This document shows, piece by piece, positions 1-7,376 of a stretch of 53,788 bases of DNA. A model generated the notes under the pieces. It saw only the letters and a program-made list of their open reading frames with translations, was not told the DNA's origin and searched no databases. The DNA comes from Bacillota bacterium. GTDB taxonomy: Bacteria > Armatimonadota > HRBIN16. The stretch is from contig JAIMBJ010000025.1 in NCBI GenBank assembly GCA_023511455.1, forward strand, positions 1-53,788, written 5' to 3'. Position numbers and translations under genes: made by a program. The first letter of the stretch is position 1, and the number at the start of each line of letters is the position of its first letter.

Positions 1-566
1 ACGACTATGTGTCCAATCAGGTGCTGGCGGGCATCGGTGGTGGAGGCAATCTGGGTGAGCCGCGTCTGGTGAACTTTGGCGACATCCCCGGCGAGCAGTA
101 CTTCTGGGTGCCCATGCTGTACAGCATCTCCGGACGGGTGGAACTGCGCGACTGGGACGCGCCCGTCATTGACATTCCCATCACTGTGGAGCTGCGTCAG
201 GGCGGATATACGATTCGCAGCGAAGTCATCTACCTGGACCCGGACGGCAACTACACCATCCCCGATGTGGAAAACGGCACTTACGACCTCGCCTTCAAAG
301 CCAGCCACTGGCTGCGGACGGTGGTGCGTGGAGTGGACGTGGTTGGTTCCGATGTGATGGGTGTTGACGTCTCGCTCACCAACGGCGATATTGACGGCGA
401 CAACGAAGTGACGCTGTTCGACTTCGGTGCACTGGTCGCGGCGTTCGGCAGTGTGCCGCGCGATAGCAACTGGAACCCCGATGCCGACCTGGACGGGGAT
501 GAGGAGGTGACGCTGTTCGACTTCGGGATACTGGTGCTCAACTTCGGCGCGATTGGCGATGAGTAG
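1..566 (+). CDS. C-terminal part of an exported protein with dockerin-like repeats (5' end outside window)
   Basis: The frame is open to the left edge (codons from base 3), so the GTG at 9 is probably internal and the gene starts upstream. The visible part has a carboxypeptidase-regulatory-like beta-sandwich (about residues 38-125, with YSISGRVELRDW near its start and a DGNYTIPDVENGTY stretch) and then two dockerin type I-like calcium-binding repeats. The repeats are nearly identical: GDIDGDNEVTLFDFGALV and DLDGDEEVTLFDFGILV, with Asp/Asn at the usual ligand positions of the loop. Proteins of this kind are large, secreted and surface-associated, and the C-terminal repeats may dock to a cohesin or anchor the protein. 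No cohesin gene is seen here. The function of the missing N-terminal part is unknown. The gene ends just before a strong hairpin at 578-615. Confidence 0.8.
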   Translation, partial: DYVSNQVLAGIGGGGNLGEPRLVNFGDIPGEQYFWVPMLYSISGRVELRDWDAPVIDIPITVELRQGGYTIRSEVIYLDPDGNYTIPDVENGTYDLAFKASHWLRTVVRGVDVVGSDVMGVDVSLTNGDIDGDNEVTLFDFGALVAAFGSVPRDSNWNPDADLDGDEEVTLFDFGILVLNFGAIGDE

Positions 567-577
567 CCCGTATCCCC

Positions 578-615
578 TTACCTCCTCTCCTGTCTCACGA
601 CAGGAGAGGAGGTAA
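578..615. terminator. Perfect 17-bp hairpin between convergent genes
   Basis: TTACCTCCTCTCCTGTC, a 4-base loop (TCAC), then the exact complement. It sits between the stop of the dockerin gene (plus) and the end of the HEAT-repeat pseudogene (minus), so it could stop transcription from both sides. The tail on plus (CGTTTCTC) is only partly T-rich, so intrinsic termination is plausible rather than certain. Confidence 0.6.
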
Positions 616-664
616 CGTTTCTCACTTCCACGTCCAGTATCTGGCTGTCATTCCCTGCGCTGCT

Positions 665-1478
665 TCAGCGTGATGACCGCATCTGCCAGTATGCCCATGC
701 AGGGTCGACCTGCCCGGGCTCCAAAGGCAAGAGGTCCAGGGCTCTTGCAGGGTCCAGAGTGCGCAGTCCTCTGCCGATAACCTCCAGCGCACGCCTGTCG
801 CCGATTTCCGCCAGAGCCTGATGTGCGCCCCACCATACCTCCGACTTCTTACACAGTTCCAGCAACGTGGGAACCGCCTCACGCGCTTTGAGCATGCCTA
901 ACACCGCGCACAGCCATATCTTTGCGGTAGGGTGTCTCCACGTTGACCTGGATCTCCGATAGCCGGTTCCACCGCGTCAGGCGCTGCTCCTGCCACGGGG
1001 TGAAATCGCCCCGTGCCCAACGGATCATCTCGGCGATGTATGCATCCCGCCCTTTCAGTCGCGCCTGTATCCGTTCAATGGTCACCCGAGCGGCAATGGA
1101 GTCCCACAGCGCATACAGGTCACCGTGTTGCAAACGGTGCTTCAGGAAACGCTGCAGCGCGGCGATGGATTCCTCCCCGCCGATATCTCCTAGACGCATC
1201 AACGCATACGCCCTGCGACTGGGCAAGTTGTCTTGACCCCTCTGCCCAATCCATTCCAAGTATTCCCCTCTTTCACACGCCTGCAGATACTGTTCCAGCA
1301 CGTCTAACAGGGGTTGTGGCGAGCGCTGGGAAAGACGATACAGTTGCACCCAACTCTCGGGCGTGCTAAGTAGCACAATCGCAGGCATTCTCAGTTGTTG
1401 CTTGAGCGGCGGCAAGTCTGCACGGCAGGTAGCGGTGATGAGGCACACCGTTAGCCACAGAATCGCTTTCGTTTTCAC
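665..1478 (-). pseudogene. Exported HEAT-repeat protein, frameshifted
   Basis: Reading leftwards, a GTG start at 1478 (AGGAGGT seven bases upstream) gives a signal-peptide-like N-terminus (MKTKAILWLTVCLITATC) and about 190 residues of helical repeat. This frame stops at 879 after an off-frame tail (GVRHAQSA). In the next frame the protein continues as VLGMLKAREAVPTLLELCK and on to a stop at 665. Dropping one base near 904-905 joins the frames as DMAVRVLGMLKAREAVPTLL, a good HEAT-type helix pair, and GDRRALEVIGRGLRTL follows. HEAT proteins are binding scaffolds with no intrinsic catalytic activity. The break is either a real mutation or a one-base sequence error; the unit upstream (1500-1776) is also damaged, which favours decay. 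Confidence 0.7.
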
Positions 1479-1499
1479 GGTTTGACCTCCTGTTTAAAG

Positions 1500-1776
1500 T
1501 CATTTGCCCCGCGGGTAGAAGTAATCCAGCCATCCACCGCGAGACCAGTCTTTCTCGACGAGACCACCGTTATCGGCCATAACCAGTGAACCTAGGATTT
1601 GCCGCCTTATCAGTTACTTCGATGTCCGCGAAGTGTACGATGTATTGCCCTCCGACTTTCTCGTTCATACGCGGAATAACACTGCCCCAGTGATTAGGAC
1701 GATCATCAAACCAGTTGGGCGGATTGGCATTCCGGTCCGGCCTGTTATCCTCTTCGACCAGTAGTCCCCAGGGGGT
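1500..1776 (-). pseudogene. Remnant of an unidentified protein gene
   Basis: No intact frame is present, but protein-like sequence can be read in two pieces. From 1776 to 1570 one frame gives LLVEEDNRPDRNANPPNWF and then SVIPRMNEKVGGQYIVHF and ADIEVTDKAAN, ending at a TAA. From about 1598 the neighbouring frame gives ILGSLVMADNGGLVEKDW and RGGWLDYFYPRGK, ending in TGA at 1500-1502. Joining the two at about 1598 makes a plausible C-terminus. A TGA at 1777-1779 blocks the frame upstream, and I find no start. The stop lies 22 bases before the HEAT-repeat gene, as expected for an operon partner. I do not recognise the family. The rest of the 1479-1938 gap holds only the -10 box listed next. Confidence 0.45.
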
Positions 1777-1900
1777 TCAGTAATCTATACATTCAACCAC
1801 CAATTTCGAACACCCTCGCCGTTTTTCGGAAACAGCCGCCAACTTTTTCTGATCTCCTCTCGTTCCTTTGTTTCACGGAAGTGTTTGCCCCCTCGTCGGG

Positions 1901-1906
1901 TATACT
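1901..1906 (+). promoter_or_regulatory. Possible -10 box of the RibD-C gene
   Basis: TATACT lies 32 bases before the GTG start at 1939, which would give a leader of about 26 bases containing AAGGAG. No good -35 hexamer is visible at 16-18 bases upstream, so this is a weak call. Confidence 0.3.
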
Positions 1907-1938
1907 CGATACAGACTCTGACGAAAGGAGATAGTCTC

Positions 1939-2658
1939 GTGCGCTGTCTGCTTGACCTCGCCGGTGAAACGCATACCGAAGAGACGCTGTATCAACAGTT
2001 ACGCTTTCCCCCTGCCCCACCCGACCGTCCCTACGTGTTTCTGAATATGGTCAGCACTCTGGACGGTAAAATCACGCTGGGGGAGGTAGGAGATACCGCC
2101 GCCGGACTGGGCAGCCCGATGGATCAGGCACTTATGAAACGGCTTCAACGGAACGCACAGGCGGTGCTTATCGGAGCCAGCACGCTGCGAGCCGGACACG
2201 TTACTTACCCGGAGACCTTGTGGCGGGCCGTGGTCACTGCCAGCGGCAATGTGCCTACCGAGTCGCGCTTCTTTCGGGAAGCGCCAGGCAAAGCAGTGGT
2301 TTTCACGACCGAACAGGTGCCGGAGGTCAAACGCAAAGAGTGGCAGGAGTTTGCCCACGTGGTGGTTTGTGGCACGGACAAGGTGAACCTGATGCAGGCA
2401 TTGTCTTTCCTGCGGCAGCAGCTGGGGATAGAGCGTCTGCTGTGCGAAGGAGGCGGCGCCCTCAACTACGAAATGTTCGTCGCGGGGCTGATAGACGAGT
2501 GGTTCCTGACCCTTGCGCCAAAGGTCAAGGGCGGGCGGCACATCCCCACATCCGTAGAGGGTGATGGACTGCCGCGGGAGCAGGTGGTACGAATGGAACT
2601 CGTTTCCGTTTATGAAAACGAGGGGGAGCTGTATCTCCGTTACCGGCGTGTGAGGTAA
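1939..2658 (+). CDS. RibD C-terminal domain / dihydrofolate-reductase-fold reductase
   Basis: A 239-residue single-domain protein of the RibD C-terminal family, which uses NAD(P)H to reduce 5-amino-6-ribosylamino-pyrimidines in riboflavin synthesis or related substrates. Visible signatures are NMVSTLDGKITLG near the N-terminus, the LIGASTLRAG strand-helix that lines the cofactor site, and CEGGGALNYEMF plus LIDEWFLTLAPKVKGG near the end. The deaminase half of full-length RibD is absent. The GTG at 1939 is preferred over the upstream frame start because AAGGAG stands eight bases before it and the fold begins soon after. No other rib gene is adjacent, so the true substrate is open. It is followed by the zincin gene after 6 bases and is probably cotranscribed with it. 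Confidence 0.85.
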   Translation: MRCLLDLAGETHTEETLYQQLRFPPAPPDRPYVFLNMVSTLDGKITLGEVGDTAAGLGSPMDQALMKRLQRNAQAVLIGASTLRAGHVTYPETLWRAVVTASGNVPTESRFFREAPGKAVVFTTEQVPEVKRKEWQEFAHVVVCGTDKVNLMQALSFLRQQLGIERLLCEGGGALNYEMFVAGLIDEWFLTLAPKVKGGRHIPTSVEGDGLPREQVVRMELVSVYENEGELYLRYRRVR

Positions 2659-2664
2659 ACGGCG

Positions 2665-3036
2665 ATGTCTCCCGCAGAGTTTCGCCAGCTGGTGCAAGAG
2701 GCGATCGACTCCCTGCCCGAAGACATCCTGCGCCACCTGAGGAACGTGGAGGTGCTGGTGGAATGGACACCGCTTCCCGAACATCGGCGCACGGCGGGAC
2801 TGCGGGCACGAGAAGACCTTTTCGGGCTGTATGAGGGGGTACCGCTGACCGAGCGCGGCGTCCTCTCCGGCGAACCCATCTTCCCCGACCGCATCACCAT
2901 CTTCCAGCGACCCATTGAACGCCACTATCGCACGCCGGGGCGGATTCGCGATGCCATCCGGCGAACCCTGATTCACGAAATCGCGCATCACTTTGGCATC
3001 AGCGACGAACGCCTGCGCGAGCTGGACGCGTACTGA
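2665..3036 (+). CDS. Minimal metallopeptidase-family zincin
   Basis: 123 residues, the usual size of the small 'metallopeptidase family protein' (possible zinc metallopeptidase) group found in many bacteria. The zinc-binding helix is at the C-terminus: TLIHEIAHHFGISDERL, which gives HExxH with the third ligand probably in the SDE segment. The N-terminal half (EDILRHLRNVEVLVEW) and the DRITIFQRPIE strand are typical of the group. There is no signal peptide, so it is cytoplasmic. Its substrates are unknown in the family. It starts 6 bases after the RibD-C gene and ends 26 bases before the M55 peptidase. Confidence 0.85.
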   Translation: MSPAEFRQLVQEAIDSLPEDILRHLRNVEVLVEWTPLPEHRRTAGLRAREDLFGLYEGVPLTERGVLSGEPIFPDRITIFQRPIERHYRTPGRIRDAIRRTLIHEIAHHFGISDERLRELDAY

Positions 3037-3062
3037 ATCTCTCATCATGCGGAGGAAAAGCC

Positions 3063-3905
3063 ATGATTATCTGGATTTGCACCGACATGGAAGGGCTGGC
3101 GGGCATCGACCGCTGGGAGCAGTGTTACCATCCCGACGACAACGCCCCGGAGTATCTCTACGGACGCAAGCAGCTCACCGAAGAGGTAAACGCCGCCGTC
3201 GCAGGCTGTTTTGACGCCGGAGCGACGGAGGTGCGCGTCATCGACGGGCACGGATGCAATCGCAACAGGGGGTTTCTGCAAGAGAAGCTCGACCCGCGCG
3301 TCAAGCAGGTGTGGTACAGCAGCTTCAACCCCCTGCGCATGGAGGGACTGGACGAGACCGTTCACGCGGTAGCGATGATCGGTCAACACGCGATGGCAGG
3401 CACCCTGAACGGCTTCATCGACCACACGCAGGTGCCTAAAGAGATTTGCCGTTACCGGATTAACGGCGAGGAGCACGGCGAGATGAGCCAGTTCGCGCTG
3501 TACGCGGGCGCATACGGGGTGCCGCTGGTGTATGTGTCGGGCGACGAGGCGTTGTGTGAGGAGGCGCGCCGACTGTTCCCGCACGTGCGCTGCACCCCCA
3601 CCAAACGCGGCACCGGCTGGGCAACCTGCGAACTCTACCCTCCGGATGAAGTGCGCGCCCGCATCCGCCACGACATCGCCGAAGCCATCCAAAACGCCAA
3701 CCGCGCCGACGCCTGGCGGGTAACGCCACCCATCGAAGTGTCGGTGGAATGGGCATACAGTGGACTGGCGGATGAACGCGCCCGTTTTGCCGGGGTGCAG
3801 CGTGTGGATGCCCGTACGGTGGCATGGAAAATCCACGACCCGCGCGACATCTACATGTTCCCCTGTGAAGCATGGCAACCCGGTATGGCATACCGACAGG
3901 GGTGA
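3063..3905 (+). CDS. M55 family D-aminopeptidase (DppA-like)
   Basis: 280 residues, full length for peptidase family M55, self-compartmentalising zinc D-aminopeptidases that release D-amino acids from peptides such as D-Ala-D-Ala. The N-terminal metal motif DMEGLAG, then DGHG, the HAMAGT segment, and the GEHGEMSQFALYAG and VSGDEA motifs are all in the expected order. GGAGGAAAAGCC precedes the ATG. There is no signal peptide, so it is cytoplasmic and likely acts in recycling wall peptides. In Bacillus, dppA and an NlpC/P60 gamma-D-glutamyl endopeptidase serve the same pathway; a cytoplasmic NlpC/P60 protein is encoded here at 15765-16661. The 3' end lies 5 bases before the next start. Confidence 0.9.
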   Translation: MIIWICTDMEGLAGIDRWEQCYHPDDNAPEYLYGRKQLTEEVNAAVAGCFDAGATEVRVIDGHGCNRNRGFLQEKLDPRVKQVWYSSFNPLRMEGLDETVHAVAMIGQHAMAGTLNGFIDHTQVPKEICRYRINGEEHGEMSQFALYAGAYGVPLVYVSGDEALCEEARRLFPHVRCTPTKRGTGWATCELYPPDEVRARIRHDIAEAIQNANRADAWRVTPPIEVSVEWAYSGLADERARFAGVQRVDARTVAWKIHDPRDIYMFPCEAWQPGMAYRQG

Positions 3906-3910
3906 ACACC

Positions 3911-5107
3911 ATGCGGCTAACTGTTGCCCTGTCTTTCTGCCTTCTGCTGCCCTTGTTGTCGACCGCCCAGCCGGAGGTGGTGTGGGTAACCAATAGCGAA
4001 CAGCTCCGGCAGGCGGTGCGCAACGCCCGACCCAGCACGACCATCCTGCTTGCGCCCGGAGAGTACCTAGGCGGGATTTACCTGGAGAACGTGCGTGGCG
4101 AACCGGGCAAACCCATCACCATCGCTGGGCAAGACGCGCAAAAACCGCCCGTCATTCGCGGCGGCGGTACAGGGTTACACATCAGCAGGGCGGCTTACCT
4201 GGAGCTGCGCGGACTGGTCATCACAGGGGCGCGGTATAACGGCTTGAACATCGACGACGGTGGACAGGTTGATTCCCCGACGCACCACATCGTGCTGAAA
4301 GATATCGCCGTGCGCGACATCGGCCCCCAAGGCAACTGCGATGGCATCAAACTTTCCGGAGTGACCGACTTTCGCGTGGAAGGCTGTACGGTGGAGCAAT
4401 GGGGAGACGGCGGACAGGGTATCGATATGGTGGGCTGTCACCGCGGGGTCATCGAGCGATGTACCTTGCGCTTCACCGATGACAGAGGGTATGGGGTGCA
4501 AGCCAAAGGCGGCAGCAGCAACATCACGATACGGCGGTGCCGCTTCGAACACGCGGGCGCACGCGCCGTGCAGATTGGCGGTAGCACGGGGCTGCAGTTC
4601 TTCCGACCGCCGCTAAAGCCGGGTGGGGAACACGCGGAGGCGTGCAACATCACGGTCGAGGGCTGTCTCTTTATCGGTTCCACAGCGGCGGTGAGCTTTG
4701 TGGGCGTCGACGGCGCGACCGTGCGCTACAACACCATCTACCTTCCCAAACGCTGGGCGATTCGCATCCTGCAGGAGACGCGCGAGCCGGGTTTTGTGCC
4801 CTGCTGTCACGGACGCTTTACCGACAACCTTGTGGTCTTCCGTTCCGGCGAGTGGTTCGAGGGAGGGGTGAACATCGGTGCGGCAACCGCACCGCGCACC
4901 TTCACCTTTGCCCGCAACTGGTGGTATTGCGAGGATGCGCCGGAGCGAAGCAAACCGATGCTGCCGGTGTCTGAAAAAGAGGGAGTATACGGCGTAAACC
5001 CCCGCCTGCGCGCGCCACAAAACGGCGACCTGTCAGTGGATGAGGCTAGCCCGGCGCGTGGGGTGGGCGCGCACGCTTTGCCGTCGGAGAGCGAATCCAC
5101 TCCCTGA
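3911..5107 (+). CDS. Secreted right-handed parallel beta-helix protein
   Basis: 398 residues with a signal peptide (MRLTVALSFCLLLPLLSTAQ), then a pectate-lyase-like right-handed beta-helix. The start VWVTNSEQLRQAVRNARPST and the ILLAPGEYLGGIYLENVRG turn are the standard opening of such folds, and repeated coils with Asn-, Gly- and Cys-rich turns follow (GVTDFRVEGCTVEQWGDG, NITIRRCRFEHAGAR). Related proteins are polysaccharide lyases, or surface proteins without known activity. The catalytic site cannot be assigned from sequence alone. A start at 3872 would overlap the M55 gene and hide the signal peptide, so 3911 is chosen. Confidence 0.8.
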   Translation: MRLTVALSFCLLLPLLSTAQPEVVWVTNSEQLRQAVRNARPSTTILLAPGEYLGGIYLENVRGEPGKPITIAGQDAQKPPVIRGGGTGLHISRAAYLELRGLVITGARYNGLNIDDGGQVDSPTHHIVLKDIAVRDIGPQGNCDGIKLSGVTDFRVEGCTVEQWGDGGQGIDMVGCHRGVIERCTLRFTDDRGYGVQAKGGSSNITIRRCRFEHAGARAVQIGGSTGLQFFRPPLKPGGEHAEACNITVEGCLFIGSTAAVSFVGVDGATVRYNTIYLPKRWAIRILQETREPGFVPCCHGRFTDNLVVFRSGEWFEGGVNIGAATAPRTFTFARNWWYCEDAPERSKPMLPVSEKEGVYGVNPRLRAPQNGDLSVDEASPARGVGAHALPSESESTP

Positions 5108-5141
5108 TAAGCTTTGCGTGTAGACGAAGTGGATAACTTGG

Positions 5142-5147
5142 CATAAT
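5142..5147 (+). promoter_or_regulatory. Possible -10 box before the HRSxxTHS protein gene
   Basis: CATAAT lies in the AT-rich 5108-5184 gap and would start RNA near 5154, leaving room for GGAGGT at 5171. The matching -35 (TGTAGA, 17 bases upstream) is poor, so the call is weak. Confidence 0.25.
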
Positions 5148-5184
5148 TTATTGTAAACGGAGATAAGACAGGAGGTAAAGTGTC

Positions 5185-6048
5185 GTGACGCAACAGACCA
5201 GTTCCTTCGCACGCTGGCAAGCAGACGCCTTGTCTGCCGCCCGCATACAGCGCCTTCTGGACGAGCTGCGATACGCTATCCAGCATACCAACCGCGACAC
5301 GATGACCCGATGGGCGCTGCAGAGCGTGAAAATCTTCGGAATGGCTGTAAAAAGGCGTGCGGTAAACGTATACACCTTTGCAAAGAGGATGATTACCGTA
5401 CTGGCTCGCGAAGCAAAAGAGGGCTATGTAGCGGCTGGGCAGGGTCAACTCGCCGAGCACGCCCAGAAGAAGTTACAAGACCTCTCAGCGGCTTTAAAGC
5501 GCACGGGCGAAGGCGTCGCCCAGAACGTGCAGGCGATTGCCCAGCGCATCATGGCTAATCCCCGAGATGCGGCGCCGGAGTTGGCAGCAGCCGTATTGGG
5601 ATTGCTTGCGGGGTCGGGCGGGTTCGACGCCAATGGCGGCATCCCCGATAAAGACATCGCCGTTGGCGGCATTGGAAGCCATCGCTCGGCGTTCACCCAC
5701 TCTGTACTGACGGGAACAGTGCTGGAGACAGCGGTCTTCTCTCTTGCCCTGCTGGTCAATGCTGTTTACCAGAACTTGCCGGAAGAGCATGACCCCTTCT
5801 GGGACAGGATGGTGGCAGAGATGAACCGCATGTCGGTTGCTTTTGTAGCGGGCGCGTGTGCCGGGTTGGCGTATCACCTGCTGGCAGATGCTACCTGGCA
5901 GGCAGGAAAGCCCTATGCAGACCTGCCCTTCACGATGCCGATGGAAGGACATCAGGTGCTCATGGGAGGCAGTGCGCTCGCTGAAGCTCTGAGAGCGGGT
6001 GAATTCGCAAACCAGCAGGGCAGGAAATCGCTGTCCAGTCACTCATGA
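5185..6048 (+). CDS. Uncharacterised membrane protein with HRSxxTHS and HLLAD motifs
   Basis: 287 residues. The first 115 residues are charged and helical with no clear hydrophobic stretch. The second half holds two or three hydrophobic segments (AAAVLGLLAG, the stretch VLETAVFSLALLVNAVY, and SVAFVAGACAGLAYHLL). The key signature is GSHRSAFTHSVL followed about 75 residues later by AYHLLADATW. An HRxxTHS motif followed by H-x(2-3)-D resembles the metal-binding motifs of the YdjM/DUF457 membrane-bound hydrolases, so a metal-dependent hydrolase is possible; this is an inference. GTG start with GGAGGT eight bases upstream. Its stop overlaps a possible ATG of the next gene (ATGA). Confidence 0.6.
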   Translation: MTQQTSSFARWQADALSAARIQRLLDELRYAIQHTNRDTMTRWALQSVKIFGMAVKRRAVNVYTFAKRMITVLAREAKEGYVAAGQGQLAEHAQKKLQDLSAALKRTGEGVAQNVQAIAQRIMANPRDAAPELAAAVLGLLAGSGGFDANGGIPDKDIAVGGIGSHRSAFTHSVLTGTVLETAVFSLALLVNAVYQNLPEEHDPFWDRMVAEMNRMSVAFVAGACAGLAYHLLADATWQAGKPYADLPFTMPMEGHQVLMGGSALAEALRAGEFANQQGRKSLSSHS

Positions 6049-6104
6049 CACCTTGCACGCGGGTAGTGCGTCCGGCGCGTTTTCGTGGTAAGATTAAAGA
6101 TGTG

Positions 6105-6467
6105 ATGAACAATGAACAAACGCACCACGATAACGAGAGGCTATACCATTTAATCTCCCTGCTGCTTCGTGCAGGTAACACGGTAAGCGTGCTGCTACTC
6201 ACGGCAGGCATCGTGCTGATGCTCTGGTATAGAAGCCGTGCCGACTCTCACTCCCACTCCTTCATCACCGCGTGGCATCGCCTGCTGCGGGCAGAACCAT
6301 CGGGCTTTCTGGAAGTGGGACTGCAGACAGTCATCCTGACGCCGATTGTCGCTTCCGCGTCGATATGCCTTTATGCCATCATCCGGAAACAACGCTTCCT
6401 GCTGATACCGTCACTGCTGGTGCTGGGGGGATTGGTGTTGAGCCTATGGATAGGTATCGCGTGGTAG
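6105..6467 (+). CDS. DUF1634-type small membrane protein
   Basis: About 120 residues with three membrane segments. The stretch around FLEVGLQTVILTPIVAS is the hallmark of DUF1634 proteins, followed by an IIRKQRFLLIPSLLVLGG helix hairpin. The function of the family is unknown; in other bacteria it is often beside a TauE/SafE-type permease, which is not seen here. The first ATG in this frame, at 6045, overlaps the previous stop, but it adds a basic 20-residue tail (MTPCTRVVRPARFRGKIKDV) unlike the family, so 6105 is preferred. The 3' end overlaps ispE by 22 bases, suggesting coupled translation. Confidence 0.75.
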   Translation: MNNEQTHHDNERLYHLISLLLRAGNTVSVLLLTAGIVLMLWYRSRADSHSHSFITAWHRLLRAEPSGFLEVGLQTVILTPIVASASICLYAIIRKQRFLLIPSLLVLGGLVLSLWIGIAW

Positions 6468-7327
6468 CCCTGCCATCGTATGCGAAGGTGAACCTCACGC
6501 TGGACGTGCGGCAGCGATTGCCTGACGGCTATCACCTGATTCAGTCGGTGATGCAGCAGGTCAGTCTCGCCGACGAGGTGGTCGTGAAACTGAGCAACGA
6601 GGAAGGGATTCACATCGATTGTACGGACTCCGCGATTCCCTGCGACCAGACGAATCTGGCATGGCGCGCCGCCGAAAAGTTCTACGCCCGCCTGGGCGAA
6701 AACCCGCGTGTACACATCACCCTGCGCAAGGGTATACCCGTACAAGCAGGGCTGGGTGGAGGCAGCAGCAACGCGGCGACCACACTGCGCGCCCTGAACA
6801 TTCTGCATGGACGCCCCCTCTCCATGAAAGACCTGCTATCAATAGCCATCTCTATCGGGTCGGATGTGCCGTTCTTTTTGATTGGGGGTACCGCGCTGGT
6901 GGAAGGGCTTGGCGATGCGGTCAGTCCCCTGCCCGTGCCTGCCAGCTATCCGCTGGTGATAGCGGCTCCGTTAACGGGTGTTTCTACCGCATGGGCATAT
7001 CAGCGCATCGACGAAGAACGCGCTATGAACCAGGAAGAGGAACTGCCTGCACCGCGCACACCGGCAATGGTGAACGCCCTCCGTGCGGGGCTGAACTGGT
7101 TACCGCTACTGCACAACGACTTCGAAGCGGTTGTGCTTCCTGAACACCCCCAAATACAACGCGCCAAACTGCTCATGGTATCCTCCGGTGCGCAGGCTGC
7201 CCTGTTATGCGGAAGCGGATCGGGGGTCATGGGCGTGTATGCCGATGAAGCCACAGCGCATCGCGCGCTCACGCGCCTGCGACGGGCAGGATTTCGCGCG
7301 TGGAGATGTGACTTCTGCTGGCGGTAA
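6446..7327 (+). CDS. ispE: 4-diphosphocytidyl-2-C-methyl-D-erythritol kinase
   Basis: 293 residues, standard for IspE. It phosphorylates CDP-methylerythritol at position 2 in the non-mevalonate isoprenoid pathway. The GHMP kinase signatures are clear: SYAKVNLTLDVRQRLPDGYH at the start, the ATP loop PVQAGLGGGSSNAATTL, and GSDVPFFLIGGTALVEGLG. The C-terminal GHMP motif reads CGSGSGVMGVY. The ATG at 6446 is inside the end of the DUF1634 gene and is chosen because the conserved fold begins at once. A hairpin serving the opposite-strand parB gene begins right after the stop. Confidence 0.95.
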   Translation: MDRYRVVALPSYAKVNLTLDVRQRLPDGYHLIQSVMQQVSLADEVVVKLSNEEGIHIDCTDSAIPCDQTNLAWRAAEKFYARLGENPRVHITLRKGIPVQAGLGGGSSNAATTLRALNILHGRPLSMKDLLSIAISIGSDVPFFLIGGTALVEGLGDAVSPLPVPASYPLVIAAPLTGVSTAWAYQRIDEERAMNQEEELPAPRTPAMVNALRAGLNWLPLLHNDFEAVVLPEHPQIQRAKLLMVSSGAQAALLCGSGSGVMGVYADEATAHRALTRLRRAGFRAWRCDFCWR

Positions 7328-7328
7328 C

Positions 7329-7361
7329 AAAAAGTGGGGGTGCGCTGGGCAACGCACCCCC
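7329..7361 (-). terminator. Intrinsic terminator of the parB-like gene
   Basis: On the minus strand GGGGGTGCG pairs with CGCACCCCC across an 8-base loop, followed by CACTTTTTG. The T run corresponds to AAAAA at 7329-7333 on plus. It lies just beyond the parB stop and directly abuts the ispE stop. Confidence 0.8.
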
Positions 7362-7376
7362 AGTGGGCGGGAGGGG

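Noticed and set aside
1999-3048. 349-residue minus-strand open frame
   Set aside because: Antisense to the RibD-C and zincin genes, both of which have clear motifs.
5138-5167. TTGGCA-18-GATAAG as the promoter of the HRSxxTHS protein gene
   Set aside because: RNA would start at about 5174, inside the GGAGGT ribosome-binding site. The CATAAT box upstream fits better.
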